Shown piece by piece: positions 33,101 through 41,389 of a stretch of DNA of 64,000 nucleotides; position 1 is the stretch's first letter, and each line of letters starts with the position of its first letter. Both the position numbers and the translations under genes were made by a program. The stretch is from assembly GCF_002551815.1 (NCBI RefSeq), contig NZ_NVPR01000019.1, positions 39,561 to 103,560 on the forward strand. Reading direction: 5' to 3'. The DNA comes from Bacillus sp. AFS098217 (GTDB lineage Bacteria; Bacillota; Bacilli; Bacillales; Bacillaceae_G). Below the pieces are notes generated by a model. It was not told the DNA's origin. It saw only the letters and a program-made list of their open reading frames with translations, and did no database searches.

Positions 33101-33276
33101 TAATTTTGCAGTGAACCACGTTTTTGTAAATTGGGCAGAAAATCTTGATATGACAAGGTCTTTAAGCATTTTTTAAGGAAATACAAATACACGATTGATG
33201 GTTCGCTGCAAAATGCTGATTGATACACATGTTAAAACGTTGATATAATAAGGTTTATCATCTGTATAAAGATAGG
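33101..33276 (+). promoter_or_regulatory. Leader of CRISPR array 2
   Basis: Mirror copy of the array-1 leader, beginning CGTAATTTTGCAGTGAACC and ending next to the first repeat. It carries TATAATAAGG (33244-33253), the probable -10, about 25 bp before the repeat. Bases 32947-33100 between it and cas6 should contain the divergent cas promoter. Confidence 0.85.
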
Positions 33277-33960
33277 GTTTTATTCGAACTATGTGGGATA
33301 TAAAGCCGTCTAATCCCCAAAATCTTTGCTATCTCTTTCAAAGTTTTATTCGAACTATGTGGGATATAAAGTACTGGAACGATTCAGCTACTCTTTTAAT
33401 AAGCGGTGTTTTATTCGAACTATGTGGGATATAAAGTATTCGGACATGACATTCCCGACGCCGTCGTTTTTCGTTTTATTTGAACTATATGGGATATAAA
33501 GTCTAGTAAAATTTGTTTTTCGATTAGAAATAAGTCTTGTTTTATATGAACTATGTGGGATATAAAGATAATACATTTTCCGGTGCGGATGCTGTTTTGT
33601 ACCTGTTTTATATGAACTATGTGGGATATAAATTACCAAAGTACTGTGAAAGTCATAGTCGCGTTCATTGTTTTATCTGAACTATATGGGATGTAAAGAA
33701 CATAAGTCATTCTTTTATTATTAAAAGCTATAAAGTTTTATCCGAACTATATGGGATATAAAGGCCGTTGTCACATGTTTTATTTGGTATTTATTCGTAG
33801 TTTTATATGAACTATATGGGATATAAAGAGATTTAATTTATGTATATGTGGTAGGGAAGAGTGGGTTTTATATGGACTATATGGGATGTAAAGGTGTCTA
33901 GCTTTGTTGTAGCTTGTCCGCCCGCGCCGGGGTTTTATATGAACTATATGGGATATAGAG
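33277..33960 (+). CRISPR. CRISPR array 2 (11 repeats, 10 spacers)
   Basis: 29-bp repeats at 33277, 33343, 33408, 33473, 33539, 33605, 33670, 33735, 33800, 33865 and 33932, with 36-38 bp spacers. The repeat reads GTTTTATTCGAACTATGTGG plus GATATAAAG near the leader. It drifts to GTTTTATATGAACTATATGG further away, a gradient that also marks the leader end as youngest. Same family as array 1 but in the opposite direction. No spacer here matched other parts of the window on inspection. Confidence 0.97.
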
Positions 33961-34016
33961 GCTTCTTAAAAATATGAACCTATGACAAAGAAATGAATAG
34001 AATCCACAACAAACAA

Positions 34017-34062
34017 GCAAAAGGCACTCTTACTTCATACATCATATAAGAGTGCCTTTTGC
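34017..34062. terminator. Bidirectional terminator between CRISPR 2 and abrB
   Basis: 16-bp stem GCAAAAGGCACTCTTA / TAAGAGTGCCTTTTGC. Confidence 0.85.
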
Positions 34063-34072
34063 TATTGATTTA

Positions 34073-34351
34073 TTATCTTGTTAAATATTGTTGTAATGCT
34101 TTAAGTAGAGTCTTTGCACCTTCAGAACTTAATGTGATATTTCCATTGGCTAGCGAAAAATTATGCTCTGAAATCTCTCCTGTAATCATACATGCAGAGT
34201 TAGGTTGATATTTTTGAAGTACAATTGCATCTTCTTGTACAAATACTGCTAATGGAGTTTTATTCTCGATACCCAGAGTGTTTCTTAGTTCTTTTGGTAG
34301 AACAATACGACCTAATTTATCAAGTTCTCGTGTCATTCCTGTTGATTTCAT
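34073..34351 (-). CDS. abrB: AbrB-family transition-state regulator
   Basis: 92 residues, near the 94-96 of chromosomal AbrB. 'MKSTGMTRELDKLGRIVLPKELRNTLGI' is the swapped-hairpin AbrB DNA-binding domain; the C-terminal half contains the Cys (SACMITGE) and oligomerisation region. AbrB represses many post-exponential genes, and in B. anthracis controls toxin genes. A plasmid copy may interfere with or add to host AbrB. Ends at a strong bidirectional terminator. Confidence 0.92.
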   Translation of the reverse strand: MKSTGMTRELDKLGRIVLPKELRNTLGIENKTPLAVFVQEDAIVLQKYQPNSACMITGEISEHNFSLANGNITLSSEGAKTLLKALQQYLTR

Positions 34352-34462
34352 CTTTTTTACCTCTTTTTAATCAAAGTGTATATCTAAATAATCATATTAT
34401 ACGCTTAGTTATGCCCTCAAACAATAGCATGCGGGTATATTCTCGTTTTGGGGCATTTGTTT

Positions 34463-34482
34463 TTCTTAGCTTGATGGGCATG
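34463..34482 (-). repeat. Solitary IS231-like terminus
   Basis: Complement reads CATGCCCATCAAGCTAAGAA, differing from the left end of the 21148 cassette at two positions. The preceding TCGTTTTGGGG also occurs before the right end of that cassette. No partner was found. Confidence 0.55.
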
Positions 34483-34611
34483 GGGTACAGCCAACTAAAT
34501 GACATAAAACCCACTCTAAGACATTTTTTTGGAAGTTGAATCCTTGTTTTTCGTACGCTAAAGATTTTCTAAGCTATAAAAAGACAATAAACAGTTTGAA
34601 TTCCTTTGTAA

Positions 34612-34649
34612 GGGGTACCGCAAATCGGAAAAAATCATAACATGGGTGT
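34612..34649 (+). repeat. Tn4430-like terminus remnant
   Basis: GGGGTACCGCAAATCGGAAA followed by AAATCATAAC resembles the outer part of the Tn4430 repeat as recalled (GGGGTACCGC...CGGAAAAAA). No matching partner. Confidence 0.4.
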
Positions 34650-35144
34650 TTTAGCCCATCCCCTCGAAAAGGGGGAATAAGCTTAATTAATTATAAATTT
34701 TATGTCATGTCATAAAGTGTGCTTTTTGATATGGCTAAAAAGTGAAGTTTTTAGCCATGTCAAAACTACAACTTAATCACATTTGAAACATGTCAATAAA
34801 TTTGTATATGTTTTGAAATAAACATTTTTAGAACTATCTCTCTGTTATACTAAAAGAAAAAAGGAATTTACGGATTATGGAAAAATACACTGAAGAACAA
34901 TTTTTATATTTTACAACTAGCCTGAATCATTTGGAATCTATTAAAGAAGATAGGGAAACATATTGGAATGAATATAAAAAACTACAAGACTGGTTGCAAG
35001 AACACCAATTAAGTACCGCTTTTATTAGTTGGGTTGAAAAGAAGTTAGAAAAATAATCCTTCTGTCACTACTCCATAAAAGGTGGGTACAACGATTTTAG
35101 CTTATTCCCCCTTTTCGGGGGGATGGGTAAACAGACCCAACATG
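34641..35144. mobile_element. ~0.5-kb cassette with hairpin-bearing inverted ends around a 59-codon ORF
   Basis: Left end at about 34641-34683 and right end at about 35099-35144 are inverted copies sharing CCCATCCCC, CGAAAAGGGGGAATAAGCT. Each end contains its own small hairpin (CCCC..GAAA..GGGG). Between them lies only the small ORF at 34877. This has the layout of a non-autonomous mobile cassette; no transposase family was matched. Confidence 0.5.
34877..35056 (+). CDS. 59-residue protein inside the inverted-end cassette
   Basis: The protein begins MEKYTEEQFLYFTTSLNHLE and continues with 'DRETYWNEYKKLQDWLQEHQ' and 'FISWVEKKLEK'; acidic/basic, Trp-rich, helical. AAGGA lies about 12 nt before the ATG and a plausible promoter (TTATACT near 34850) precedes it. 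It is just too short for common ORF cut-offs. It may be a small regulatory or phage-type protein. Not recognised. Confidence 0.5.
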   Translation: MEKYTEEQFLYFTTSLNHLESIKEDRETYWNEYKKLQDWLQEHQLSTAFISWVEKKLEK

Positions 35145-35332
35145 AGCATTAGTGAATTGCTTGCTTATTGGTTAGAACAATATTAACCAAAAATCCCCTT
35201 GCAAGTATAGTTACAAGGGGTAGTGACAGGATTGCTGTCATAGACCACAAAGTATGAATCAATAAAATTATAAAAAGTGAATGAGGCACTTTTGGAAAAG
35301 GTTTATGGTAATCATTTTGGCAATTTAATATT
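35057..35332. other. Gene-free stretch with hairpin
   Basis: Contains the cassette's right end and a hairpin CCCCTTG / CAAGGGG (35196-35220) followed by GGGGTAGTGACAGGATTGCT, which starts like a Tn3-type terminus. The 79-codon minus frame here has weak coding character and is left out. Confidence 0.4.
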
Positions 35333-36031
35333 TTATTCAGGGGTTTTGGAATCTTCTTGGTTTCTGTAGAAAGGATATACTTCTTCAAAAAGCTGTTTCA
35401 CTTCTCGGTCAGTCATAGATGCTAGAGATCTACCGATAACTGTATACCCTATTTTCTTGATAAGGAAATCAACACGTTCTTTCCTGTTTTTTGGATTTCT
35501 TACTTTAACAGATTCTTTTTTATTCAAATTACATTTTTGCAGAAGCTTATTCGTATTTTTAAATTGTATCTCTCTGTTACTTAATGTGAGAAACATTGGT
35601 TTAAAATTAAATGTCAATTTTAAAGGTTCTATATATCTTGTATCTTCCACTACAAAATCAAACTTCTTATAAAACTTCACTAATTTCATTATGAAAAAAC
35701 TGGTTTGCATACGGTCAGAATGTTCTTTCTTTTCATAAATTGGATAAGGAATAAGGTGAATCACCTCTACTTTCCCCTTAAAAAATTTAATTATTTTTCT
35801 CATGAAATATGTTCCATAACCTTTATTTCTTTCTTCTTTTTTTATATAAATTCTAATAACTCCAAATCTTCCGGGCATGGAGTTTATAAAGTCTTTAGCG
35901 TATGTATTATCTAATAAAAATTTATCCCTACTATCTTTATTACTTCTATCGACTATTAACAAAGATGCATATCCAACTCTTTTAGAATCTATTATCAAAG
36001 GTGTTTTTTCACCATCAGTATTAAAATTCAT
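35333..36031 (-). CDS. GNAT-like N-acetyltransferase, unusual C-terminus
   Basis: 232 residues from ATG 36031 (AAGGGGGACTTG upstream). The GNAT motif A is seen in 'FGVIRIYIKKEERNKGYGTYFMRKIIKFF' (R-x-x-G-x-G acetyl-CoA loop). The C-terminal ~110 residues are basic and unlike standard GNAT proteins ('VKVRNPKNRKERVDFLIKKIG'), suggesting a nucleic-acid or protein-binding extension. Substrate unknown. Confidence 0.6.
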   Translation of the reverse strand: MNFNTDGEKTPLIIDSKRVGYASLLIVDRSNKDSRDKFLLDNTYAKDFINSMPGRFGVIRIYIKKEERNKGYGTYFMRKIIKFFKGKVEVIHLIPYPIYEKKEHSDRMQTSFFIMKLVKFYKKFDFVVEDTRYIEPLKLTFNFKPMFLTLSNREIQFKNTNKLLQKCNLNKKESVKVRNPKNRKERVDFLIKKIGYTVIGRSLASMTDREVKQLFEEVYPFYRNQEDSKTPE

Positions 36032-36076
36032 ATCAAGTCCCCCTTTCCACAAAGTAACCTGTCATTACCCCTACAA

Positions 36077-36319
36077 GGGGTACGGCAACCATTCGTTACT
36101 TTTAGAGCCACTCAAAAAAAATGGACTAAATAAGCCTACTTTTTAGTTTTTTTGTATTCGGTAAAGTGAAATTAAAGTTAGAAATTACGTGTTCGGTAAA
36201 GAAAACTACTAATTTTTTATTGAATTACTATACCGAAGTCATATTCGGTATAGTAAAACACTTTAAAAACTATAAAAAATGCCGAGTGGCTCCAAAAAGA
36301 AGGAATGGTTGCCGTACCC
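36077..36319. mobile_element. ~243-bp MITE with Tn3-like 37-38 bp ends
   Basis: Ends GGGGTACGGCAACCATTCGT ... GAGCCACTC are inverted at 36077-36113 and 36284-36319 with five or so mismatches. The interior is AT-rich with a hairpin CTATACCGAA / TTCGGTATAG (about 36228-36253). No ORF. No clear 5-bp target duplication, so one edge may have decayed. Confidence 0.6.
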
Positions 36320-36348
36320 GTAATATAGTAACGTTTTCTGTTCCATTA

Positions 36349-36588
36349 TCACGAACCAGATGTATCTAATTGTGACCAATCACATAGTAAATCATTTTGT
36401 CCAGCCCATCCTTCTATCTGTTCTTTGGTCCACCCTTTTCGTGAGCCAAGCTCTACAAATGCCACTGGAAGCGCCGATAATATTTTAGAGCGGTCATTTC
36501 GTTTCTTTAACCATACTGACAGTGCAGTAGGGTTTCCAGAGAAGACAACTCTGCTAATCTCTCGGTTGCCATATACTTTAATTGTCAT
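36349..36588 (-). CDS. Hypothetical protein
   Basis: 79 residues: 'MTIKVYGNREISRVVFSGN', a central basic part (LKKRNDRSKILSALPVAFVEL) and a Trp-rich end. Its start overlaps the end of the homing-repeat gene by 11 bp, so it is translationally coupled. No recognised domain. Confidence 0.5.
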   Translation of the reverse strand: MTIKVYGNREISRVVFSGNPTALSVWLKKRNDRSKILSALPVAFVELGSRKGWTKEQIEGWAGQNDLLCDWSQLDTSGS

Positions 36589-37699
36589 TCACAATCTCCT
36601 TTTCTATTTCTTCCCATATTTTGCTCATTTTTGTTGTTTGAAAATAACGCATTAATGTGGTGGCACATAATCCAAATTCTTTTAAACGTCGTATTGGAAT
36701 ACGGCCACCATTTTCCTTGTAGATCCGTTTTAATTTCTCAGTTAATTCTCGTTGGCTATACTTTTTCGGACGATATGAAGAAACAAATCCAGCCCTTTTT
36801 CGAAGGTTATCAAGGCCACCAAAACGTAAGGTAAATACATCTACATTATAGATATCATCAGATGCATTTAACTGAGGCCCAGTTGCAGCTGCTCCTAACC
36901 GGTTCGAAAAATCGATGTACATTTGAATCAATTCTTCATCCGTTTCTTTTACTCTGTCGGGAGTTTTATTCTTAGGTGTTATACCTGCTGCAATTAGTGC
37001 ATTATTATAATTTTTGAAATGGGTTCTTATACACTGAGAGCTATACCTCCATTGTTCCATCTTGTTTTTCGAGGGTATTTCCCCAGATTCCTTGTATACC
37101 CTTTGTAATATTTTAATTATGTCATCACTAGTGTGTTGAAAATTAGTCAAACTATCTTTTGGAATACCTGCTAACACCAGTATATGATTCCAACGCTTTT
37201 TAAATCGGTTTTCATAATATGCTAATGAAGGTACTAATGTTTTATTCCGATCTCTTAAGAATACTTCTTTTTTGGTTGTACCAAGACGTTGTATTTCATT
37301 TTTTAGTAATTGCAGCAATTCCTCATCACTTTGTAAATAAACAGTCACATCTATAGGCTCATAGCCTAACGATTTAATAAAATCCGGATAGCTCATTTTA
37401 AAATGTCGCTGAATTGTTTTATTGTCAGGTAGATTTTGATCTAATATTAAATCTGAAGTGGTAGGAACCCTCTTATTAATTCGAATCCATTCATGAAACA
37501 ACTCGCTAATCTTCGCAGCTGATAGTGTTCTTTGATTTACTTTTTCATAACCGGCCGCAGTAAGAGCATTGTTCCAACTCCCAAAAGTTTTTCGTATTGG
37601 TGTCTGTTGTGATATCTCTCTGCGTGTGGGAATCCTACCTAACTCTTTTGCCTTCTCTTGTATAATTTTTATCAGTTCTGATTTTGTATATTGCAACAT
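36578..37699 (-). CDS. Homing-endonuclease-associated repeat protein
   Basis: 373 residues built of about six repeats of roughly 55-60 residues, each with 'G..P(T/S)...' and ending '(F/W).(S/N)WNNAL.AAG' or a variant: 'KTFGSWNNALTAAGY', 'KRWNHILVLAGI', 'KNYNNALIAAGI', 'GGLDNLRKRAGF'. This is the DNA-binding homing-endonuclease-associated repeat. No HNH or GIY-YIG nuclease motif is visible, so it is probably a sequence-specific DNA-binding protein rather than an endonuclease. Confidence 0.75.
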   Translation of the reverse strand: MLQYTKSELIKIIQEKAKELGRIPTRREISQQTPIRKTFGSWNNALTAAGYEKVNQRTLSAAKISELFHEWIRINKRVPTTSDLILDQNLPDNKTIQRHFKMSYPDFIKSLGYEPIDVTVYLQSDEELLQLLKNEIQRLGTTKKEVFLRDRNKTLVPSLAYYENRFKKRWNHILVLAGIPKDSLTNFQHTSDDIIKILQRVYKESGEIPSKNKMEQWRYSSQCIRTHFKNYNNALIAAGITPKNKTPDRVKETDEELIQMYIDFSNRLGAAATGPQLNASDDIYNVDVFTLRFGGLDNLRKRAGFVSSYRPKKYSQRELTEKLKRIYKENGGRIPIRRLKEFGLCATTLMRYFQTTKMSKIWEEIEKEIVNDN

Positions 37700-37721
37700 C
37701 TCTCACCTACAGTACAAACTG

Positions 37722-37973
37722 TTAATTTCTCATTTCAACTGCTTCTCTGATTTCTTTTTCTATGGCATTCCATATTTCAAGTATGTCGTATGTATTTGAT
37801 TCTTCTTCAGATAGACTATTCGATAAATAGCCCTCATAAGACCCCTCCGAATTGCATACATTTTCAAGGTAAAAATCTAACTCATTTTCAAACTCATGTT
37901 TCTCTGTAGCATGGCTACCTTCACACATTTCGATATCAACATGTTCTTTTACGATTTCGTCAAAACTTCTCAT
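37722..37973 (-). CDS. Small acidic protein, unknown
   Basis: 83 residues from ATG 37973 (AAAGGGGAT upstream). Strongly acidic ('EHVDIEMCEGSHATEKHEFENELDFYL' region) and helical. It precedes the homing-repeat gene by 22 bp in one operon. Acidic proteins of this size are sometimes DNA mimics, but that is speculation. Confidence 0.5.
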   Translation of the reverse strand: MRSFDEIVKEHVDIEMCEGSHATEKHEFENELDFYLENVCNSEGSYEGYLSNSLSEEESNTYDILEIWNAIEKEIREAVEMRN

Positions 37974-38006
37974 TTTTCTATCCCCTTTGTATTTGTTTAT
38001 ATAAAT

Positions 38007-38046
38007 AATAACATAATCGTAGACCAATGTCTACGATTATGTTATT
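38007..38046. promoter_or_regulatory. 40-bp perfect palindrome in a divergent promoter region
   Basis: 18-bp arms AATAACATAATCGTAGAC / GTCTACGATTATGTTATT around CAAT, between divergent genes starting at 37973 (-) and 38109 (+). Either a shared operator or a cruciform-forming site. Confidence 0.6.
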
Positions 38047-38108
38047 ACAAGAAGTACAATTAATCTTAATAATGTTATACAATGATTTAAAAAGATAAGG
38101 GTGAACTC

Positions 38109-38639
38109 ATGATGGATTTTTATGAAGTTTTTGGTTTAGAAAAAACCTGGAGTACAAAGTTACAAATACGTGGCGATATAAAGCATGAAGTACAATATAT
38201 GTCTCAAAAATTAACTAAAGAGGGATTCAAAATTCTTTCCATTATTGAAAAAGAAAATGAAGCATTAATTTTATATCGTACACTGTTTGAAGATACTCCT
38301 ATTGAAGAAGAGGACATGATAAGCATAAATCTTCACATTATCACAAAAAAGGGCAACTTGTATCCTAGACCGTATTTAAGGGCTTTGTATACAGGAGAAA
38401 ATCGTAAAGAAATTGAACTAGCAGATATTTATATGCAGGAGCCCATGCGAAATTTAGGTTACGGTAGTGTGCTGCTAAGAACATTAATAGATATTGCAAT
38501 GAACACTGGTGTTGAGTGTATCACTGGATTGATAGTTAGTGATAATGATGAACATTGGAAAGGACAAGTACACTTTTATCAGAAACACGGTTGTATGATT
38601 AATGGTAACTACCTTAAATGGGAAAGAACCAATAATTAA
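38109..38639 (+). CDS. GNAT family N-acetyltransferase
   Basis: 176 residues. Motif A is 'ADIYMQEPMRNLGYGSVLLRTLIDIAMNTGVECITGLIV' (R-x-x-G-x-G), motif B 'VHFYQKHGCMIN' near the end. The N-terminal 80 residues are atypical. It is divergent from the minus-strand operon across the 40-bp palindrome. Substrate not predictable. Confidence 0.75.
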   Translation: MMDFYEVFGLEKTWSTKLQIRGDIKHEVQYMSQKLTKEGFKILSIIEKENEALILYRTLFEDTPIEEEDMISINLHIITKKGNLYPRPYLRALYTGENRKEIELADIYMQEPMRNLGYGSVLLRTLIDIAMNTGVECITGLIVSDNDEHWKGQVHFYQKHGCMINGNYLKWERTNN

Positions 38640-38823
38640 ACCAAGAAGCAGGTAATCCCTTATTGTAAGATGGGTTGTTAATTAATACGTATGGTACGTG
38701 AAATTATATTTATGTGGCTTAATTGTTGTCTCCTAAATTATTATAGATTTTTATATAGATTTTGTGTTATTATGTAGATACAATCTTATATTCATTAAGT
38801 ATTTCTCTATTGTATGTAGCGTG

Positions 38824-38872
38824 AAGGACAAACCTTACGCCCTGTTAACTCGGGCGAGGTTTGTCCTTTTTT
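38824..38872 (+). terminator. Leader terminator hairpin upstream of the thioredoxin-like gene
   Basis: Stem AAGGACAAACCTTACGCCC / GGGCGAGGTTTGTCCTT with T run, 21 bp before the start codon region. A candidate -10 (TGTTATTATGTAGATA, about 38763) lies upstream. Related in stem sequence to the hairpins at 2013, 2618 and 43125. The stretch 38640-38893 has no gene. Confidence 0.75.
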
Positions 38873-38893
38873 AATTTTAAGGAGGTTTTTCAC

Positions 38894-39376
38894 ATGAAAA
38901 AAGTATATAAAATTGGAGCTATTGTTACGACTATACTCGTTGTTGGTATTTTGATCTTTACTCTAACTAAAAATGATGCCGTCAAAAATGAGGTAGCAAA
39001 ACCAAACAAACCTATCGTATCTGCTGCGAATGCAGAAGCAAAACCTACTAGTATTAAGGATGTATCCAAAGAAGAACTAAAAAATATAATTGAATCCAAA
39101 AAAGAATTCGTTGCATATTACTATCAACCTAACTGTCATTATTGCAAGAAAGCTGCACCGGCTATCAACAGTATGTCACAAAAACATGACAGAGCCATTT
39201 ACCGCATCGATCTTTCTACATCAGAAAATCAAAGTGCTTTCCAAGACTTTAACATTCCAGGTACACCAGTTGTAGTAGCCTATAAGGATGGACAAGAAGT
39301 TGAACGTATTGAAGGAGCAATGTCAGCTGCTACATATGATGGATTCTTTGCAAGACATGAATCGAGTACTAAATAA
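38894..39376 (+). CDS. Membrane-anchored thioredoxin-like protein
   Basis: 160 residues from ATG 38894 (AAGGAGG 10 nt upstream). An N-terminal helix (about residues 6-26) anchors it outside the membrane. The thioredoxin fold shows the active site 'YYQPNCHYCKKAAPAINSM' (CHYC) and the cis-Pro segment 'FNIPGTPVVVAYKDGQEV'. It could reduce or oxidise disulfides of exported proteins, or partner with the BdbC-like protein at 4604 (inference). Ends in a terminator hairpin. Confidence 0.85.
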   Translation: MKKVYKIGAIVTTILVVGILIFTLTKNDAVKNEVAKPNKPIVSAANAEAKPTSIKDVSKEELKNIIESKKEFVAYYYQPNCHYCKKAAPAINSMSQKHDRAIYRIDLSTSENQSAFQDFNIPGTPVVVAYKDGQEVERIEGAMSAATYDGFFARHESSTK

Positions 39377-39394
39377 TTGGTACTCGATTTTCTT
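39361..39394 (+). terminator. Terminator overlapping the end of the thioredoxin-like gene
   Basis: ATCGAGTAC / GTACTCGAT then TTTTCTTTT; reaches into the upstream region of the DUF418 gene. Confidence 0.7.
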
Positions 39395-39416
39395 TTCACA
39401 GAAAGGATGGAAACCT

Positions 39417-40571
39417 ATGCAGCAGAACGCTCGTATTCAATCTCTAGACATTATGAGAGGAATTGCTATTCTTTGTATTCTCTTTGCTAATCTCCCTACT
39501 ATGACGGGATTAGACCCTTTTAATCAAAATGGTTATATAGGAATAGATAAAACAATTCGTTTTTTAGTAGACCTATTGATTCAATCTAAGTTTTATACGA
39601 TTTTTGCTTTTTTATTCGGTGTAGGATTTTATATTTTCATGGACAATGCAGAGAAAAAAGGATACTCTACGAATCTTCTATTTACCCGTAGGCTATATAT
39701 TCTATTCGTATTTGGGATTATTCATTTTGTTTCTCTTTGGTTCGGAGATATCCTACATGCATACGCTTTGGCAGGAGTTATTTTGCTATTATTCTATAGG
39801 CGATCCACTAAAGTGATTTTTATAGCTGGATGTTGCTTTTTATGTATAAGTTATGGACTACATATCAGTTCAGTCCTTCTCTCAAAATCTAATTCCATTA
39901 ACACTGTACCAGGTTATTATGAATTTATGTTTACTGGTGATAAAAGTAGCCATACAGTTAATTTATTTACACATTACACGAGTCAAGCTAAATCAAGGTT
40001 ATTCTTCTTAATGACAGAGGAATTTCAGCAATTACTTTTTGGATTACCAGAGTATATTGGACTCTTTTTAATTGGATTATGGGCAGGAAAGCAAAACATC
40101 TTCAGGAGAGTTAAGGAATTGAATAGGCCTATTCGTATTCTACAGATTTCAACTTTATGCATATCAGTTCTTCTCTCCCTCCCTATTGTTAATTATTATG
40201 TGCATACCAATATCTATTACTCTAACCATGTTCAACTATGGATCCTTTTTGGAGGGAAAAGCTTAGCAATATTTTATATTTGCTCCCTGCTTTTATTATG
40301 TGAAAGAAAAAAATGGGTACGAAGATTAAGAACATTAGGGGCAATTGGCAAATTAGCATTAACGAATTATATAATGCAAAGTGTTCTTGTACTTACTGTT
40401 CTTTCAGTAGCCTTTGATGATATGTCAAAATTAACATATTTACAGCTCTGTATCTTTGGTATAGGTATTTGTATCATTCAATGTAGTAGTAGCATATTAT
40501 GGAGTAAATTCTTTAAATATGGGCCATTAGAGTGGTTATGGCGTATGGGTGTCTATAAAAAAATAAGATGA
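39417..40571 (+). CDS. DUF418 family membrane protein
   Basis: 384 residues from ATG 39417 (AAAGGATGG upstream; the frame opening at 39288 overlaps the previous gene). The start 'RIQSLDIMRGIAILCILFANLP' and the C-terminal block 'LGAIGKLALTNYIMQSVL' are the standard landmarks of YeiB/DUF418-type proteins. About ten membrane helices. Some members are linked to export or acyl modification; this one's role is unknown. Confidence 0.85.
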   Translation: MQQNARIQSLDIMRGIAILCILFANLPTMTGLDPFNQNGYIGIDKTIRFLVDLLIQSKFYTIFAFLFGVGFYIFMDNAEKKGYSTNLLFTRRLYILFVFGIIHFVSLWFGDILHAYALAGVILLLFYRRSTKVIFIAGCCFLCISYGLHISSVLLSKSNSINTVPGYYEFMFTGDKSSHTVNLFTHYTSQAKSRLFFLMTEEFQQLLFGLPEYIGLFLIGLWAGKQNIFRRVKELNRPIRILQISTLCISVLLSLPIVNYYVHTNIYYSNHVQLWILFGGKSLAIFYICSLLLLCERKKWVRRLRTLGAIGKLALTNYIMQSVLVLTVLSVAFDDMSKLTYLQLCIFGIGICIIQCSSSILWSKFFKYGPLEWLWRMGVYKKIR

Positions 40572-40594
40572 GGACATGCCTCATCTTATTTTTA
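40561..40594. terminator. Bidirectional terminator
   Basis: AAATAAGATGAGG / CCTCATCTTATTT between converging genes. Confidence 0.85.
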
Positions 40595-40596
40595 AA

Positions 40597-41280
40597 TCAC
40601 CAAATCTGACTCATAAAAACAAATAGATTCATACTAGCATGCACAATAAATGATACTAACAGTCTATTTGATTTTACATATACTATTGCAAGTGCAGTTC
40701 CGATTAAAAAGTATCCAAATACAAATGGAAAATCCATATGAATTACAGAGAAGATGATCGCAGCTATGAATATACTTCCTAATGTATTCAATCTGTATGT
40801 TAATACGTTCATTAATGCATACCTGAAGACCAATTCCTCAACTAATGGCGCAAGAATAACAACAGAAAGAATTGATATTGGTGAAATTTGAGCGATGCTT
40901 ATTATATTTGAAGTATTTTCAGATACCTGAGGTGTTTGAAAAAAAACTTTGTCTAATACGCTACCTAAAATTTGCGCCACAAGTACTAATAGAACTCCTT
41001 TCCATATCCATGAACGTGAACCTTTAGGAATAGATAATGCTAGTCTTTCATCCTGTTTCCAATCATTTTTACAAACAAATAAAATTGTAATTATTAGGAG
41101 AATAAACCCTATCACTTCCCAATGCGCAATGATCTGCATAATTGCTTTATCATAGTTCCCCTGGATATCATACCAACCTGTTTTTGCTAGAAGTTGTACA
41201 CCTATTACTCCTAGAAATTGTGTCATCAAGAGATAGAGGACAATAACATAAATTGATTTATATATTGTACTGTTTTTCAT
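40597..41280 (-). CDS. CPBP family intramembrane glutamic endopeptidase
   Basis: 227 residues, six to eight membrane helices. Catalytic motif 1 EExxxR is 'PLVEELVFRYALMNVL'; motif 2 is 'FSVIHMDFPFVFGYFLIG' (F-x-x-x-H) and motif 3 'VHASMNLFVF' (H-x-x-x-N). All active-site residues are present. Such proteases process prenylated or signal peptides, and in Bacillus some act on pheromones or bacteriocins; a link to the plasmid peptides is a possibility only. Confidence 0.88.
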   Translation of the reverse strand: MKNSTIYKSIYVIVLYLLMTQFLGVIGVQLLAKTGWYDIQGNYDKAIMQIIAHWEVIGFILLIITILFVCKNDWKQDERLALSIPKGSRSWIWKGVLLVLVAQILGSVLDKVFFQTPQVSENTSNIISIAQISPISILSVVILAPLVEELVFRYALMNVLTYRLNTLGSIFIAAIIFSVIHMDFPFVFGYFLIGTALAIVYVKSNRLLVSFIVHASMNLFVFMSQIW

Positions 41281-41389
41281 ACATTCTTATCCCTTCCAAA
41301 TAAAACAACATGCTTATCTTCGAACCCGTCTGTGTGAAGAATCTCGAAGATTTTTCATTCTATCTTCACTCCTGATTTTGATTCCCTAA

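Noticed and set aside
33388-33639. Minus-strand ORF with repeated 'YIPHSS.KT' blocks
   Set aside because: It is the translation of CRISPR array 2 repeats, not a gene.
33306-33931. Self-targeting by array 2 spacers
   Set aside because: By eye no other spacer matched the window convincingly; only spacer 1 of array 1 did.
35149-35388. 79-codon minus frame overlapping the GNAT-like gene end
   Set aside because: Poor initiation and overlap with a better-supported gene.
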